Positions 7,199 through 16,660 of a DNA stretch of 31,383 nucleotides are shown piece after piece (positions within the stretch are counted from its first letter, which is position 1; the number at the start of each line of letters is the position of its first letter). The position numbers were made by a program, and so were the translations under genes. Under the pieces are notes generated by a model. The model was given only the letters and a program-made list of their open reading frames with translations. It ran no database searches and had not been told where the DNA came from. The DNA comes from a virus: positions 1-31,383 of IMG/VR virus record IMGVR_UViG_3300025769_000506; one strand, 5' to 3'.

Positions 7199-9232
7199 AT
7201 GGGACAAATTAGAATAGTTAGAGGACAAATAAAATCACAAGCAGGTAGTGATATTAAATTTAATCCAGGATCAGTTGCAAACATTTCACCTCTTTCAGGA
7301 TTAGCTGAAATTGTAAATAAATTTGCTATAGCAAAAAAACAAAGAGATGATCAAGTAGAAAAAGAAAGAGTTACTATGAAAGTGGGAGATGAAACTGCTA
7401 AAGCTAATAGGCGAATGTATGAAGCTTTTTATGAAATAGCATCTAATCCAGCTAATGCTGAATTATCACCTGACGAAATAAAAAGAATGAAAAATAAAAT
7501 TGTGCAACAAGAAGATGCTTATGCTAAATCACTTTTGAAAAATGATCCAGCTGTTGGACAACGTTATCAATCTAATTACCAAACAGTTATGGTTAACAAT
7601 TTGCAAAAATTTGATTCTATGAAATCTAAATTTCATAAAGTTAGAGTAGGTAATTATATTGATTCTAGAAGCAAAACCATTAAAGATGATTTCGCAACTA
7701 AAAACACATTAGTAGGTTTGCTTTCAGATCTGCAAGGTAGTCAAAAAGTTGCTTCTGATTTAGAACTTTTAGCGATAAACAATGGATATCCTTATAATAA
7801 ACAAGACTTTTTAGAAGAAATTGGTGCTGCATATTTAAATAATTACATCAAATTTGCAGCTGATAAAAATGGCGACGCTATACCATTAAGAGATGATCAA
7901 TCTTTAAATTATCAAGCTATTTATAACAGAATAAGTAAAATATCATATGGTAGCGAAGAATATAAAAAGCTTATAGATCCTAAATTAGATATTACTAGAA
8001 AAACATGGAATGAATTTGTTGAAGATATTAATGAATTAAATATTACACAAAGACAAAATGATCAAAGAAATGCAAACGACATAAATCTTAAAGGTCAAAT
8101 AAAATTTGACAAACTTTTTTCACCAGAAAATCAAACTGAGTTAAACAGTCTTCAAATAAAAAAGATATTAGAATATCCTTGGCAAAATGCAGAAGGTATT
8201 GCAATACGAGATAATATTATAAAAAAAGTGCGTGAATATAGAAAAGGTATTTTGAAATTAGATTTTACTGATATTGATTTACTTAATGAATTAGATAAAA
8301 TAATTTTTGCTAAAGATTCTGAGGTAGATAGTTATGATGCACCAACAATAACAATAAGAGATAAAAATGGCGAAATTAGAACAATCCCAGGTGTTAATGA
8401 TGATCAGCCTTTAGAAAATGTTTCATTAAGAGATCTATTAGGCAAAGGTCTTGATAAAACATCTTTTGATGAATATGGCGAATATTTTTCATCAGATGCA
8501 AATCTTAAAAGTATAACTGCTTTACATAGAACAGAACTTTCTAATATTATTAATGAAATAGAATTTAATATATATCCAGAAGTAGGTAGGGTATTAAATC
8601 CTCAAGGTAATTTAGACTGGATAAGAACACAACAAGAGTTGCGTCAAAGATATAAAGAATTAAGAAAGAAAGGTATTTCACATGATGAAGCTATAAAATT
8701 AGATTTTAGAAATGCGGACTCTATATTTCATAATATAGATCAAAGATTTGTAGATCCTCTAGGTAATATTAGCAAAAATTCAGCAACTACAGCAAAACCT
8801 TCAACTGAAGTACAAAAGTTATACAATAATCCTTCTTTGAAAAATCAAAAAGATTTTTATGATACTTATGGTGAAGATGCTTTTAACAGAGCTATTAATG
8901 AAAACAGAAATGTTTTTGACGAAGTTTATAATCCAAGACTACAGGGGTTTACACAAATAGTAGGAACAAGTAGTTTAGATCCTGATAGACCTGTATTTAG
9001 ACAAGGAGATGACAATGTATCTGAATTGTCTATAACTTTTGAGTATCCCCAAGGATCTGGCAAGATTATTAATATACCTTCAATTCATAATGATAAGCAA
9101 TATAGTCAAGATGAATTAATTAAAATGCTGGATGCTGGAACTATTAAACCAACAAGCACTCACAATAGTTATGAAGAAGCAGAACAAGCAGCTAAAAAAA
9201 GAAGTAAATCTATAAAAATTAAAAAGGATTAA
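7199..9232 (+). CDS. Internal virion protein, gp15-like
   Basis: A 677-residue, largely helical, Lys/Asn/Asp-rich protein at the position of T7 gp15 (747). No enzymatic motif is visible in most of it. The last 65 residues form a separable domain (I-x-F-E-Y-P-Q-G-S-G-K-I-I-N-I-P-S-I, then D-E-L-I-K-M-L-D-A-G and S-Y-E-E-A-E-Q-A-A) of a kind seen at the ends of many phage internal or peptidoglycan-acting proteins. It starts 3 bp after the previous gene. The role as internal core/ejection protein is inferred from order and size. Confidence 0.6.
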   Translation: MGQIRIVRGQIKSQAGSDIKFNPGSVANISPLSGLAEIVNKFAIAKKQRDDQVEKERVTMKVGDETAKANRRMYEAFYEIASNPANAELSPDEIKRMKNKIVQQEDAYAKSLLKNDPAVGQRYQSNYQTVMVNNLQKFDSMKSKFHKVRVGNYIDSRSKTIKDDFATKNTLVGLLSDLQGSQKVASDLELLAINNGYPYNKQDFLEEIGAAYLNNYIKFAADKNGDAIPLRDDQSLNYQAIYNRISKISYGSEEYKKLIDPKLDITRKTWNEFVEDINELNITQRQNDQRNANDINLKGQIKFDKLFSPENQTELNSLQIKKILEYPWQNAEGIAIRDNIIKKVREYRKGILKLDFTDIDLLNELDKIIFAKDSEVDSYDAPTITIRDKNGEIRTIPGVNDDQPLENVSLRDLLGKGLDKTSFDEYGEYFSSDANLKSITALHRTELSNIINEIEFNIYPEVGRVLNPQGNLDWIRTQQELRQRYKELRKKGISHDEAIKLDFRNADSIFHNIDQRFVDPLGNISKNSATTAKPSTEVQKLYNNPSLKNQKDFYDTYGEDAFNRAINENRNVFDEVYNPRLQGFTQIVGTSSLDPDRPVFRQGDDNVSELSITFEYPQGSGKIINIPSIHNDKQYSQDELIKMLDAGTIKPTSTHNSYEEAEQAAKKRSKSIKIKKD

Positions 9233-9234
9233 TA

Positions 9235-12200
9235 ATGGCAGATATATATATTCAAGAAGAACAGCCTAACTATGGAAATACTGATAATATATTTACACCT
9301 AATGTTGATCCTTTTACAAAACAAGAATCTATTTTTACACCTGATGTTGATCCTTTTTCTCCAGGCATTAATAAAGAAATTTATTCTTCTGCATTAGAAG
9401 ATCCTGATGCTAGAGGAAGAATTGCACAAGATAGTAGAGAATATTGGAATAATGTTATAACAGATATGAAAAAGTTTGCTTTGGGTGAAGACGAAAAATT
9501 AGATTTTTACGAATATTTAAAAAGAGGATATGGGTTAAGCACACTCAATCTTGCTGTGCAATTTCATTCTGATCAAAAACTTGGTGTTGATTATACTAAA
9601 AGTTTTAAAAGCACATATGAAGATCCAGGTTTTTTAGAAATAATAGCAGAACAAGGTGGTACTATTTTAGGAGATCTTGTTACTTTGGGTATAGGAGCTA
9701 CGCCTGGTTATCTATTAAAATCGCCTACAATAGGAGCTTATGGTGCTGGTTTTGTTACAGAATCTATAAGAACTACTTATTTAAAAGCATTTGAAAGAGG
9801 TGATGTAGATACTTTTGCAGAATGGTGGGAAATATGGGCAGAAGAAGGTAGAAAAGCAGGACACGAAGCAGGAATGACTTTAGGTGCAACTTTTGGTGTA
9901 CCAAAAATTTTAGGTGCAAAAGGATTTTTACAAAACTATTTAGGTCAAATGGCAACATTTCATGCTATGGGATATTACTACAATGATCATATTCCTAGTA
10001 AAAAACAAGCAACAGCAGATGCTTTTATGTTTGGACTATTTAATGTAAAAAGAATTAATTTACAAAAAGCTATCAAAGAAAAAGGTATATTAGAAGGCAA
10101 AACAGTAACACAAGTATTAGAAGATATAAAATTTAATAAACAAGATTTACAAACAACTATTAGCGAAAATGGTGTTACTTTTAAAAGAAAAAAAGATGGA
10201 ACATATGACAGAAAAAAACCACAACCAGAAATAATCGAAGTTACTTTTATTGATGAAACAGGCAAAGTGTCTGGTAAAAAAGATACTAGATTAAGTCTTG
10301 AAATAGAAGAAGCACAAGCTGTTTATGATAATAAAATAAAACGAGATTTAGTAGAAATAACAGAAGAAGGAACAATTAAAGGATTTGGTGGCGACAAACC
10401 ACAACGTATTACAGTTACAGAAGGCAAAGTTGAAGGTAAAAAAACAAAAACTCAAAAAGAAAAAATATTTGATGAGGCTATGGACAAATTGCAAGATACT
10501 ATTGTAAACGAACAACTGCCAAAAAATAATTCATGGTTTCAAGGTTTCATAAAAAGAATAAAAGAAAAAGGTGATGAAGCTAAATTTGGTTGGGAAAAAT
10601 TTTCTATTCTTTGGAGAGATAAATTGCAAACAGTAAAATCTATTAGAGATAGATTTGGTTTAGATTCTAAAGATATAGATGTATATTCTAGATTAAGATT
10701 AAATGAAGCAGCAGGTGATTATGCTGGTAGTTTTTTAACTTTTGGTGTTAGGGATATAAATGGTAAAATTGTTGCACCTGGGTTATATACTATATTACAA
10801 AAATATGCAAACACTAAAAAAAATGCAGAATCTTTAAATCAACTTCTTAAATCTGAAGGATTGCTTTACAGGTATAAACAAGGAAAACATAAGCTTACAG
10901 AAGAACAGCTTAAATTACATCAAGATATTGTAAATAATGCGTCTACTAATTTAAAACAAGCATCTAAAATATTGCAAGATTGGCAGCGAAAAGTTTTAGA
11001 ATATGAAAGAGATGCTGGACTTTTGTCTAAAGCAGAATTTGAAATTATGACAGAAGTTAATAGATACTATGTTCCTTTGCACAAAGTTATAAGTAAACCA
11101 GAATCTTTTGCTGGTAAAAAATATTCAGATATTGTTACACATCCGTTCGATAAATATGTAGGAGGTGATCAAACTGTAATAAATCCAATAGAAACAATAA
11201 TACAAAATACTTTATATAAAGTAAGATTAGCAAGAATAAATCAAGGTAATAGAGAATTTTTTGACAAAACATATGAAACTGATAAAAGTAAAGTTCCAGA
11301 AGTTTTAGGTAAAAGAAAATATACTGTTAAAGATATTAAAGTTGAACTTGAAGATATATCTAAAGCATTTGATGTATCGCCAGATCTTTTAAGATCAGCA
11401 GGTGTAGAAGGGTTTACAATATTTAAAGATAAAAAAGGTTTTACACTAGCTGAAAATGAAATAGCTGTAAAACGTGATGGGTTTGTAGATATATATACAG
11501 TTTCAGATGAACTTGCATCAGCTTTAAAAATCGAAAATCCTTATGTAACAAATAGTTTATTAAATTTTGAAATAATGAGAAAACAAACACAAGTTTTAAA
11601 AGCTGGTGTTACTGTTGATCCTGAAATGCAACTGAGAAATTTATTTAGAGATACTGTAGTCAATGCTATCTATAGTAAAAATTTAGATAATTTACCATTT
11701 TATACATCTTTACGAGGTGCTTTTTTATATTTTGGTAAAGAACCTCTTAGTTTCAAAATGCCATCATTAAAAAAACCTTTTGATATTTTTAAAGATGATC
11801 CTAATAAATTTTTACTAAATGCTAAGACTTATGGTCTTACAAGGCAAACTTTTTTAAAATTTGATAATGAATATTTTTCTCCAGAAGCTAGACAATATTT
11901 TGAAAATAGAAGATTTTTAAACCAAATAGAAGGTAAAGATAAAAAACTTGCTTTAAAACAACTCTATAATTCTATAGGTGATTTTTCTGAATCTATATCT
12001 AAATTAGGTGATATGGAACTTACTTTTAATAGACTAAGAAAAGATAATGTTAGTTTCGAAAAAGCTATGGAAATAGGAGCATTTGAAGCAAAAGATTTAA
12101 TAGATTTTTCTAAACAAGGTTTAAAAACACAAGCTATTAATCAAACGTCAGCTTTTTACTCACCAAGAATTTTAGGAACTGATAAAATGTTTGAGGCATT

Positions 12201-13233
12201 TAGTACACGATTTACACCAACAGCAATAAAAGCTTATCTATACATAACTTTACCAGCAACTATAAATTGGCTAATTCATCATGATGATCCTGATTATCAA
12301 CAATTATCAGAATATCAAAAATACATGGGTTTCAATTGGAAATTGCCAGGAACTAATAGTTTTTTACATCAACCAGGACCATTTGAAACTTATCAATTAT
12401 TTGGTGCTTTACCACAAATTTATTTAGAATCTTTTAAAAGTGAAAATTCTGAACAATTTGAACGATATAAAAATGCTTTTTTTATAAGATGGGCAGGTGA
12501 TTTCTTTTCAACTACAACACCAGATACTTATAGATTAGCTTTAGAACTTACTACTAATTACAGTTTATTTTACAAAAGAGATATTGTATCAGAAAGTCAA
12601 AAAAGAAAATATGGTATTTTCGAAGCAACAGGTTCTACATCAGAAACAGCAAAACAAATTAGCAGAATTTTATTTAAATATGAAAAAGATTTATCTGCAC
12701 AAAAAATTGACTATACTATAAAAGCAACGACAGGTGGTTTAGGCAGATTAGCATTAAACATATCTGATTTTGTATTAAAAGAAACAGGTGTATCACCAAA
12801 ACTTGATACATATTCTGATGATTGGATTGATAATTTATCGTCTACATATGTTATTAAATCTTTTGTAAAAAACAATCCTGGTCTAAGTTCTGAACCTGTT
12901 ACACGTCTTTGGTCTTTATATAACAAAGTAAGAGAATTTCAAAATAGTTTAAGCTTTTTAGAAAGTCAAGGTAGAGTTGATGATATAAAATTGTTACAAG
13001 AAGAAAGACTTGAAGATTATGTAGATTATCTTTCTATAAAAGATAGTGTAGATGATATTAACGAACTTAGAACTTTAATACCATTAATTCAACAAAGTGA
13101 TAAATTAACGCCTAATGAAAGATATGAAAAACTAGAACGAGTTTATCAACTAATCATAGGAACATCTTTAGATGCACTAAAATATAGAGAAATACAAAGA
13201 AAAAATTATGGTTTGGAAATAGGAAAAGAATAA
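9235..13233 (+). CDS. Internal virion protein, gp16-like ejection protein
   Basis: At 1332 residues this is the largest gene and almost the length of T7 gp16 (1318), the last of the gp14-15-16 trio. T7 gp16 forms the trans-envelope channel and starts with a transglycosylase domain; that domain is not visible here. Instead the N-terminus has a duplicated I-F-T-P-x-V-D-P-F motif (about residues 19-43), followed by a Gly/Ala-rich weakly hydrophobic region (about 130-175) that could insert in membranes. The remainder is Lys-rich helix with coiled-coil-like stretches and a second Pro/Trp-rich hydrophobic patch near 995-1015 (A-Y-L-Y-I-T-L-P-A-T-I-N-W-L). AGGA at 7 bases serves the ATG. It is probably ejected into the host; wall-cutting activity may come from another gene. 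Confidence 0.65.
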   Translation: MADIYIQEEQPNYGNTDNIFTPNVDPFTKQESIFTPDVDPFSPGINKEIYSSALEDPDARGRIAQDSREYWNNVITDMKKFALGEDEKLDFYEYLKRGYGLSTLNLAVQFHSDQKLGVDYTKSFKSTYEDPGFLEIIAEQGGTILGDLVTLGIGATPGYLLKSPTIGAYGAGFVTESIRTTYLKAFERGDVDTFAEWWEIWAEEGRKAGHEAGMTLGATFGVPKILGAKGFLQNYLGQMATFHAMGYYYNDHIPSKKQATADAFMFGLFNVKRINLQKAIKEKGILEGKTVTQVLEDIKFNKQDLQTTISENGVTFKRKKDGTYDRKKPQPEIIEVTFIDETGKVSGKKDTRLSLEIEEAQAVYDNKIKRDLVEITEEGTIKGFGGDKPQRITVTEGKVEGKKTKTQKEKIFDEAMDKLQDTIVNEQLPKNNSWFQGFIKRIKEKGDEAKFGWEKFSILWRDKLQTVKSIRDRFGLDSKDIDVYSRLRLNEAAGDYAGSFLTFGVRDINGKIVAPGLYTILQKYANTKKNAESLNQLLKSEGLLYRYKQGKHKLTEEQLKLHQDIVNNASTNLKQASKILQDWQRKVLEYERDAGLLSKAEFEIMTEVNRYYVPLHKVISKPESFAGKKYSDIVTHPFDKYVGGDQTVINPIETIIQNTLYKVRLARINQGNREFFDKTYETDKSKVPEVLGKRKYTVKDIKVELEDISKAFDVSPDLLRSAGVEGFTIFKDKKGFTLAENEIAVKRDGFVDIYTVSDELASALKIENPYVTNSLLNFEIMRKQTQVLKAGVTVDPEMQLRNLFRDTVVNAIYSKNLDNLPFYTSLRGAFLYFGKEPLSFKMPSLKKPFDIFKDDPNKFLLNAKTYGLTRQTFLKFDNEYFSPEARQYFENRRFLNQIEGKDKKLALKQLYNSIGDFSESISKLGDMELTFNRLRKDNVSFEKAMEIGAFEAKDLIDFSKQGLKTQAINQTSAFYSPRILGTDKMFEAFSTRFTPTAIKAYLYITLPATINWLIHHDDPDYQQLSEYQKYMGFNWKLPGTNSFLHQPGPFETYQLFGALPQIYLESFKSENSEQFERYKNAFFIRWAGDFFSTTTPDTYRLALELTTNYSLFYKRDIVSESQKRKYGIFEATGSTSETAKQISRILFKYEKDLSAQKIDYTIKATTGGLGRLALNISDFVLKETGVSPKLDTYSDDWIDNLSSTYVIKSFVKNNPGLSSEPVTRLWSLYNKVREFQNSLSFLESQGRVDDIKLLQEERLEDYVDYLSIKDSVDDINELRTLIPLIQQSDKLTPNERYEKLERVYQLIIGTSLDALKYREIQRKNYGLEIGKE

Positions 13234-13239
13234 ATATTA

Positions 13240-13248
13240 TGATAAAAT
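13240..13248 (+). promoter_or_regulatory. Possible extended -10 promoter for tail fibre gene
   Basis: TGA-TAAAAT lies in the 32-bp gap before the fibre gene, one of the few gaps in the late region. There is no matching -35. It resembles the TGN-TATAAT elements at 2014 and 31004, but in AT-rich DNA this is weak evidence. Confidence 0.25.
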
Positions 13249-13265
13249 AGTAGAGGAATAAGTAT

Positions 13266-15701
13266 ATGGCAATATCAACAACGATTATAAAAAACAGTTA
13301 TTCTGGTGATGGTTCTAACGATACCTTTGCGTATCAGTTTAAAATCACTGCAGAAGCAGACTTACAGGTTATTATAAGATCTGCAGCAGGTACAGAAACT
13401 GTTAAGACACTTACAACACATTACACAGTTACTGGTGTAGGAACTGCATCAGGGGGTAATGTAGTATTTACAGGGGGGAATATCCCTACAGCTACTGAAA
13501 CAGTAGTTATAAGAAGATCCACAACTCAGACACAAACACTTGATCTTGTTGAGAATGATCCATTTACAGCAGATTCTGTAGAAGGTGCATTTGATAAGAA
13601 CCTAGCAATAGCACAAGAACTACAAGAACAAATAGATAGAAGCATAAAAATTTCAAGAACAAATACTATGACCTCTACCGACTTTACCACATCTGCTAGT
13701 GATAGAGCAAGTAAAATTCTTGCCTTTGATACAAGTGGTGAAATCTCAGTAACACAAGAATTAGGCACATACAAAGGAACAGATGCTACTGTTACAACAG
13801 AGGCATATGTGCAAAGAGATATAATTAAATCTACAACAGCAGGACAACTTAACAATGTATATATTTGTGTAGCAGATGCAGTTGTAGGAGATTCTTTAAC
13901 AGATACAGATCATTTTGAATTGTTAGTAGATGCTGTAAGTGCAGCAACAAGTGCTACAAACGCAGCTAGTTCTGCTACAGCTGCAGCATCATCAGCTACA
14001 ACAGCAACAACTAAAGCATCTGAAGCAGCTACAAGTGCAACCAATGCAGCCACATCAGCTAGTACAGCAAGTACACAAGCAAGTAATGCTTCTACTAGTG
14101 CAACTGCAGCAGCATCAAGTGCAACCTCTGCTGCCAGTAGTGCAACAACAGCTACAACTAAGGCATCAGAGGCATCAACATCAGCAACTAATGCAGCTAC
14201 AAGTGCTACTAATGCAGGTAACTCAGAAACAGCAGCAGGTACAAGCGAAACCAATGCTGCATCCTCAGCTACAGCAGCAGCTTCTAGTGCTACAAGTGCT
14301 AGTGGTAGTGCTACAACTGCAACAACAAAAGCTAGTGAGGCAGCAACCAGTGCTACTAACGCAGCATCTTCTGCGACTGCTGCAGCTACTTCTGCTACTA
14401 ATGCAAGTAGCTCGGCAACAGCAGCTGCATCAAGTGCAACAAGTGCAGCATCTAGCTTTGATAACTTTGATGATAGATATTTAGGAGCTAAGAGTTCTGA
14501 TCCAACACAAGACAATGATGGTGATGCTCTGGTTACAGGTGCATTGTATTTTAATACTTCATCAAACGAGATGAAAGTATATAGTGGTAGTGCATGGGGT
14601 GCTGTAGCACCTACTGCAACAAGTGCTTCTGATTTAACAACAGGCACATTGCCAATAGCTAGAATAGCAGCAGATTCTATCACAAATGACAAACTAGATA
14701 ATCCTAATAGAAGAAATATAATTATAAATGGAAATATGGAAATAGCCGCAAGAGCAACATCAGCCACAGGTAAAACTGGTTCTGGTTATCATACTGTAGA
14801 TAGATGGCTGATGGATATTGGTACAGCAGGTACATGGACAATATCTCAATCAACTGATGTTCCAAGTGGACAAGGATTTGTTTATTCCACAAAATGGGAT
14901 TGCACAACAGCAAATGCAAGTTTGTCAGCAGGTTCATTTATGACACATCAACAACGATTTGAAGGACACGACTTACAAAAACTAAAAAAGGGTACATCTA
15001 ATGCTGAAACGACAACAATATCTTTTTGGGTTAAATCAAATAAAACAGGAACATATATTGTTGAAATAGAAGATAGAGATAATACAAGACATATTTCTCA
15101 ATCCTATACAATAAGTAGTGCAAGTACATGGGAAAAGAAAACATTAACATTCGCTGGAGATACAACAGGAGCATTTGATAATGATACTTCTGCAAGTGTT
15201 CATTTATTCTTTTGGCTTGTAGCAGGTACAACTTATTCTTCTGGCACATTAGCAACATCTTGGGCAGCAAAAAGTAATGCTAATAGAGCTGTTGGACAAG
15301 TAAATTTAGCAGATAGCACAAGTAATGAATTTTACATTACAGGAGTACAATGGGAACTAGGAACTGTAGCATCTGATTATGAGTTTTTATCTTACTTTGA
15401 ACAAGAAATAAAATGTGCAAGATATTGTCAAATAAATGATTTAAGAGCAACAGGATGGGCTACAAGTGCTACAGTATCTGAAACTGGCTATACATACTCA
15501 TTACCAATGAGAACCTCACCTACTATTACATCCCTTGGTGGTTTTACTAGATATGGACCAGGTGGGCAACAAACACCTAGTAACGTAGCACACACAATTA
15601 CACGTTGGAGTACACAAGTTACACAAACTATTGGTGGTGGAATGGGAACGAACAATCCAGTGCTTAACGCATTTTACTTTAGAGCAGAGGCAGAGTTATA
15701 A
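13266..15701 (+). CDS. Tail fibre protein
   Basis: An 811-residue receptor-binding fibre. Residues 1-145 are the T7 gp17-type N-terminal domain that anchors the fibre to the adaptor/nozzle (Y-x-G-D-G-S-x-x-x-F-x-Y-x-F, D-L-Q-V-I-I-R, L-T-T-H-Y-T-V-T-G-V-G, V-V-I-R-R). Residues 229-396 are 24 uninterrupted Ala/Ser/Thr heptads, likely a trimeric coiled-coil shaft. After a linker with A-L-Y-F-N-T-S-S-N-E-M-K-V-Y-S-G-S-A-W come a jelly-roll-like module (starts R-N-I-I-I-N-G-N-M, includes V-D-R-W) and a C-terminal tip ending A-E-A-E-L, both common in marine phage fibres and probably glycan-binding. The stop overlaps the next ATG. Confidence 0.9.
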   Translation: MAISTTIIKNSYSGDGSNDTFAYQFKITAEADLQVIIRSAAGTETVKTLTTHYTVTGVGTASGGNVVFTGGNIPTATETVVIRRSTTQTQTLDLVENDPFTADSVEGAFDKNLAIAQELQEQIDRSIKISRTNTMTSTDFTTSASDRASKILAFDTSGEISVTQELGTYKGTDATVTTEAYVQRDIIKSTTAGQLNNVYICVADAVVGDSLTDTDHFELLVDAVSAATSATNAASSATAAASSATTATTKASEAATSATNAATSASTASTQASNASTSATAAASSATSAASSATTATTKASEASTSATNAATSATNAGNSETAAGTSETNAASSATAAASSATSASGSATTATTKASEAATSATNAASSATAAATSATNASSSATAAASSATSAASSFDNFDDRYLGAKSSDPTQDNDGDALVTGALYFNTSSNEMKVYSGSAWGAVAPTATSASDLTTGTLPIARIAADSITNDKLDNPNRRNIIINGNMEIAARATSATGKTGSGYHTVDRWLMDIGTAGTWTISQSTDVPSGQGFVYSTKWDCTTANASLSAGSFMTHQQRFEGHDLQKLKKGTSNAETTTISFWVKSNKTGTYIVEIEDRDNTRHISQSYTISSASTWEKKTLTFAGDTTGAFDNDTSASVHLFFWLVAGTTYSSGTLATSWAAKSNANRAVGQVNLADSTSNEFYITGVQWELGTVASDYEFLSYFEQEIKCARYCQINDLRATGWATSATVSETGYTYSLPMRTSPTITSLGGFTRYGPGGQQTPSNVAHTITRWSTQVTQTIGGGMGTNNPVLNAFYFRAEAEL
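13950..14453 (+). repeat. 24 x 21-bp in-frame heptad repeat in the fibre shaft
   Basis: 504 bp encode 24 consecutive 7-residue units of the form S-A-T-x-A-x-S without a single phase break. A higher-order block SATTATT-KASEAxT-SATNAAx recurs at heptads 3-5, 10-12 and 18-20, which points to growth by duplication of 7-8-heptad segments. Such DNA can gain or lose units by recombination, changing fibre length. Confidence 0.92.
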
Positions 15702-15883
15702 TGATAAAAGAAAACATAAACACAGTAGAATTTATATATGCTTGGGGAGAGAAAGACTGTTACAAAGTTACACAAGCTGATGGAACAGTATCTTCAGTGC
15801 CTTTTGACACAGCAAATTCAGACTATCAAGCAGTACAAGAATGGATTGCTGATGGTAATACAGTTACAGATAATGGAGGTTAA
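15701..15883 (+). CDS. Small tail-fibre-associated hypothetical protein
   Basis: A 60-residue acidic protein coupled to the fibre gene by a TAATG overlap. The pattern, Y-K-V-T-Q-A-D-G-T-V-S-S-V-P-F-D-T-A-N-x-D-Y-Q-A-V-Q-E-W-I-A-D-G-N-T, is a recurrent small beta-plus-helix module encoded just after fibre genes in many phages; it may be a fibre chaperone or tip protein. The function is not established. Confidence 0.6.
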   Translation: MIKENINTVEFIYAWGEKDCYKVTQADGTVSSVPFDTANSDYQAVQEWIADGNTVTDNGG

Positions 15884-15886
15884 TCT

Positions 15887-16069
15887 ATGACAGGATTTGA
15901 TAAAATACTAGAAAGATTAAATCAATTAGAAGATAGGATGCAAGATCTAGAAGATGCTATACAAATAGATGATCCTGAAGATGATGATCTATACAGTACA
16001 GAGATCATAGCAGAAGATGCCTATCCTGAATGTGAGTGCGAAGAAGTTTGCGAGGAATGTGATGCCTAG
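15887..16069 (+). CDS. Small very acidic protein with C-terminal Cys cluster
   Basis: A 60-residue protein: an N-terminal amphipathic coiled coil (about residues 4-27), an Asp/Glu stretch, and a tail with four cysteines spaced C-x-C-x3-C-x2-C among glutamates. I count 23 Asp/Glu against 3 Lys/Arg. GGAGG ends 6 bases before the ATG, so it is a real gene. No family is recognised. The Cys/Glu tail could bind a metal; the coiled coil suggests it oligomerises or pairs with the coiled coil of the next membrane protein. Its last 8 bases overlap that next gene. Confidence 0.7.
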   Translation: MTGFDKILERLNQLEDRMQDLEDAIQIDDPEDDDLYSTEIIAEDAYPECECEEVCEECDA

Positions 16070-16283
16070 CATGATGACTAATAACGAGCTTACTGTAGAG
16101 ATAGAACGAATCAAAGGCGACATTCGTTTAATACATAAGTCTATAGAAACTATAGAGAAGAATCATCTACGACATATAGAAGATGATGTATCAGCTATTA
16201 AAAAAGTTCTATGGACTGTAGCCGTTATTGCAGGTACACAAATGATAATAGTTATTAGAGAATTAATGTTAAGAGGTTTATAA
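16062..16283 (+). CDS. XhlA-like membrane protein (holin-associated?)
   Basis: A 73-residue protein with an N-terminal coiled coil (about 10-45, heptad I/L pattern) and one C-terminal membrane segment (VLWTVAVIAGTQMIIVI). This layout is that of the haemolysin XhlA family, which works with a holin in lysis. I chose ATG 16062 because GAGGA sits 5 bases upstream; the frame also opens at 16017 deep inside the previous gene, which is unlikely, and ATGs at 16071 and 16074 are alternatives. The stop overlaps the next ATG (TAATG), which is another membrane protein. Confidence 0.6.
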   Translation: MPSMMTNNELTVEIERIKGDIRLIHKSIETIEKNHLRHIEDDVSAIKKVLWTVAVIAGTQMIIVIRELMLRGL

Positions 16284-16660
16284 TGTTTGGAATATTTGGA
16301 TCAGTAATATCTACAGCAGTAAACGTATTTCAACAAAGACAAGAAACAAAACGCTATGAGGCTATGGCAGAAAGAAACCATATGTATCGCATGGCACAAG
16401 GGGAGATAGAATATCAAGCACAAGTAAGAGCAGATAACAACAATGGTTGGAAAGATGAATTTGTTCTTGTTATTGTGTCATTACCAATCTTGGTACTAGC
16501 ATATGCAGTATTCTTTGGTGATGATATGATGAAAGAAAAACTTGATCTGTTCTTTGCATATTTTAATGGGTTGCCACAATGGTATCAGTGGTTACTTATA
16601 GGTATTTTTGGAGCAATATATGGACTTAAACCAGCAGCAGGTATGTTTGGCAAGAAATGA
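16283..16660 (+). CDS. Holin-like membrane protein (GTA-type 3TM holin resemblance)
   Basis: A 125-residue protein with a helical N-terminus, the phrase G-W-K-D-E-F, then two strong membrane helices (FVLVIVSLPILVLAYAVFF and WYQWLLIGIFGAIYGL) and a short basic tail. The K-D-E-F entry into a Pro-containing helix and the W-Y-Q-W second helix resemble the 3TM holin family of gene-transfer agents and alphaproteobacterial phages. If so, it forms the inner-membrane lesion that starts lysis. It lies in a run of membrane and exported proteins downstream of the fibre. Small membrane proteins are hard to classify by eye. Confidence 0.6.
   Translation: MFGIFGSVISTAVNVFQQRQETKRYEAMAERNHMYRMAQGEIEYQAQVRADNNNGWKDEFVLVIVSLPILVLAYAVFFGDDMMKEKLDLFFAYFNGLPQWYQWLLIGIFGAIYGLKPAAGMFGKK

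Noticed and set aside
13939-14484. 181-codon Gln/Leu-rich frame overlapping the fibre repeats
   Set aside because: A frame-shifted reading of the same 21-bp repeats; low complexity, no independent start signal.
13910-14767. 285-codon open frame antisense to the fibre gene (Ala/Val/Leu-rich)
   Set aside because: It is the mirror of the Ala/Ser/Thr heptad repeat: GC-containing repeat codons lack stops in reverse. No ribosome site, and the sense gene is certain.
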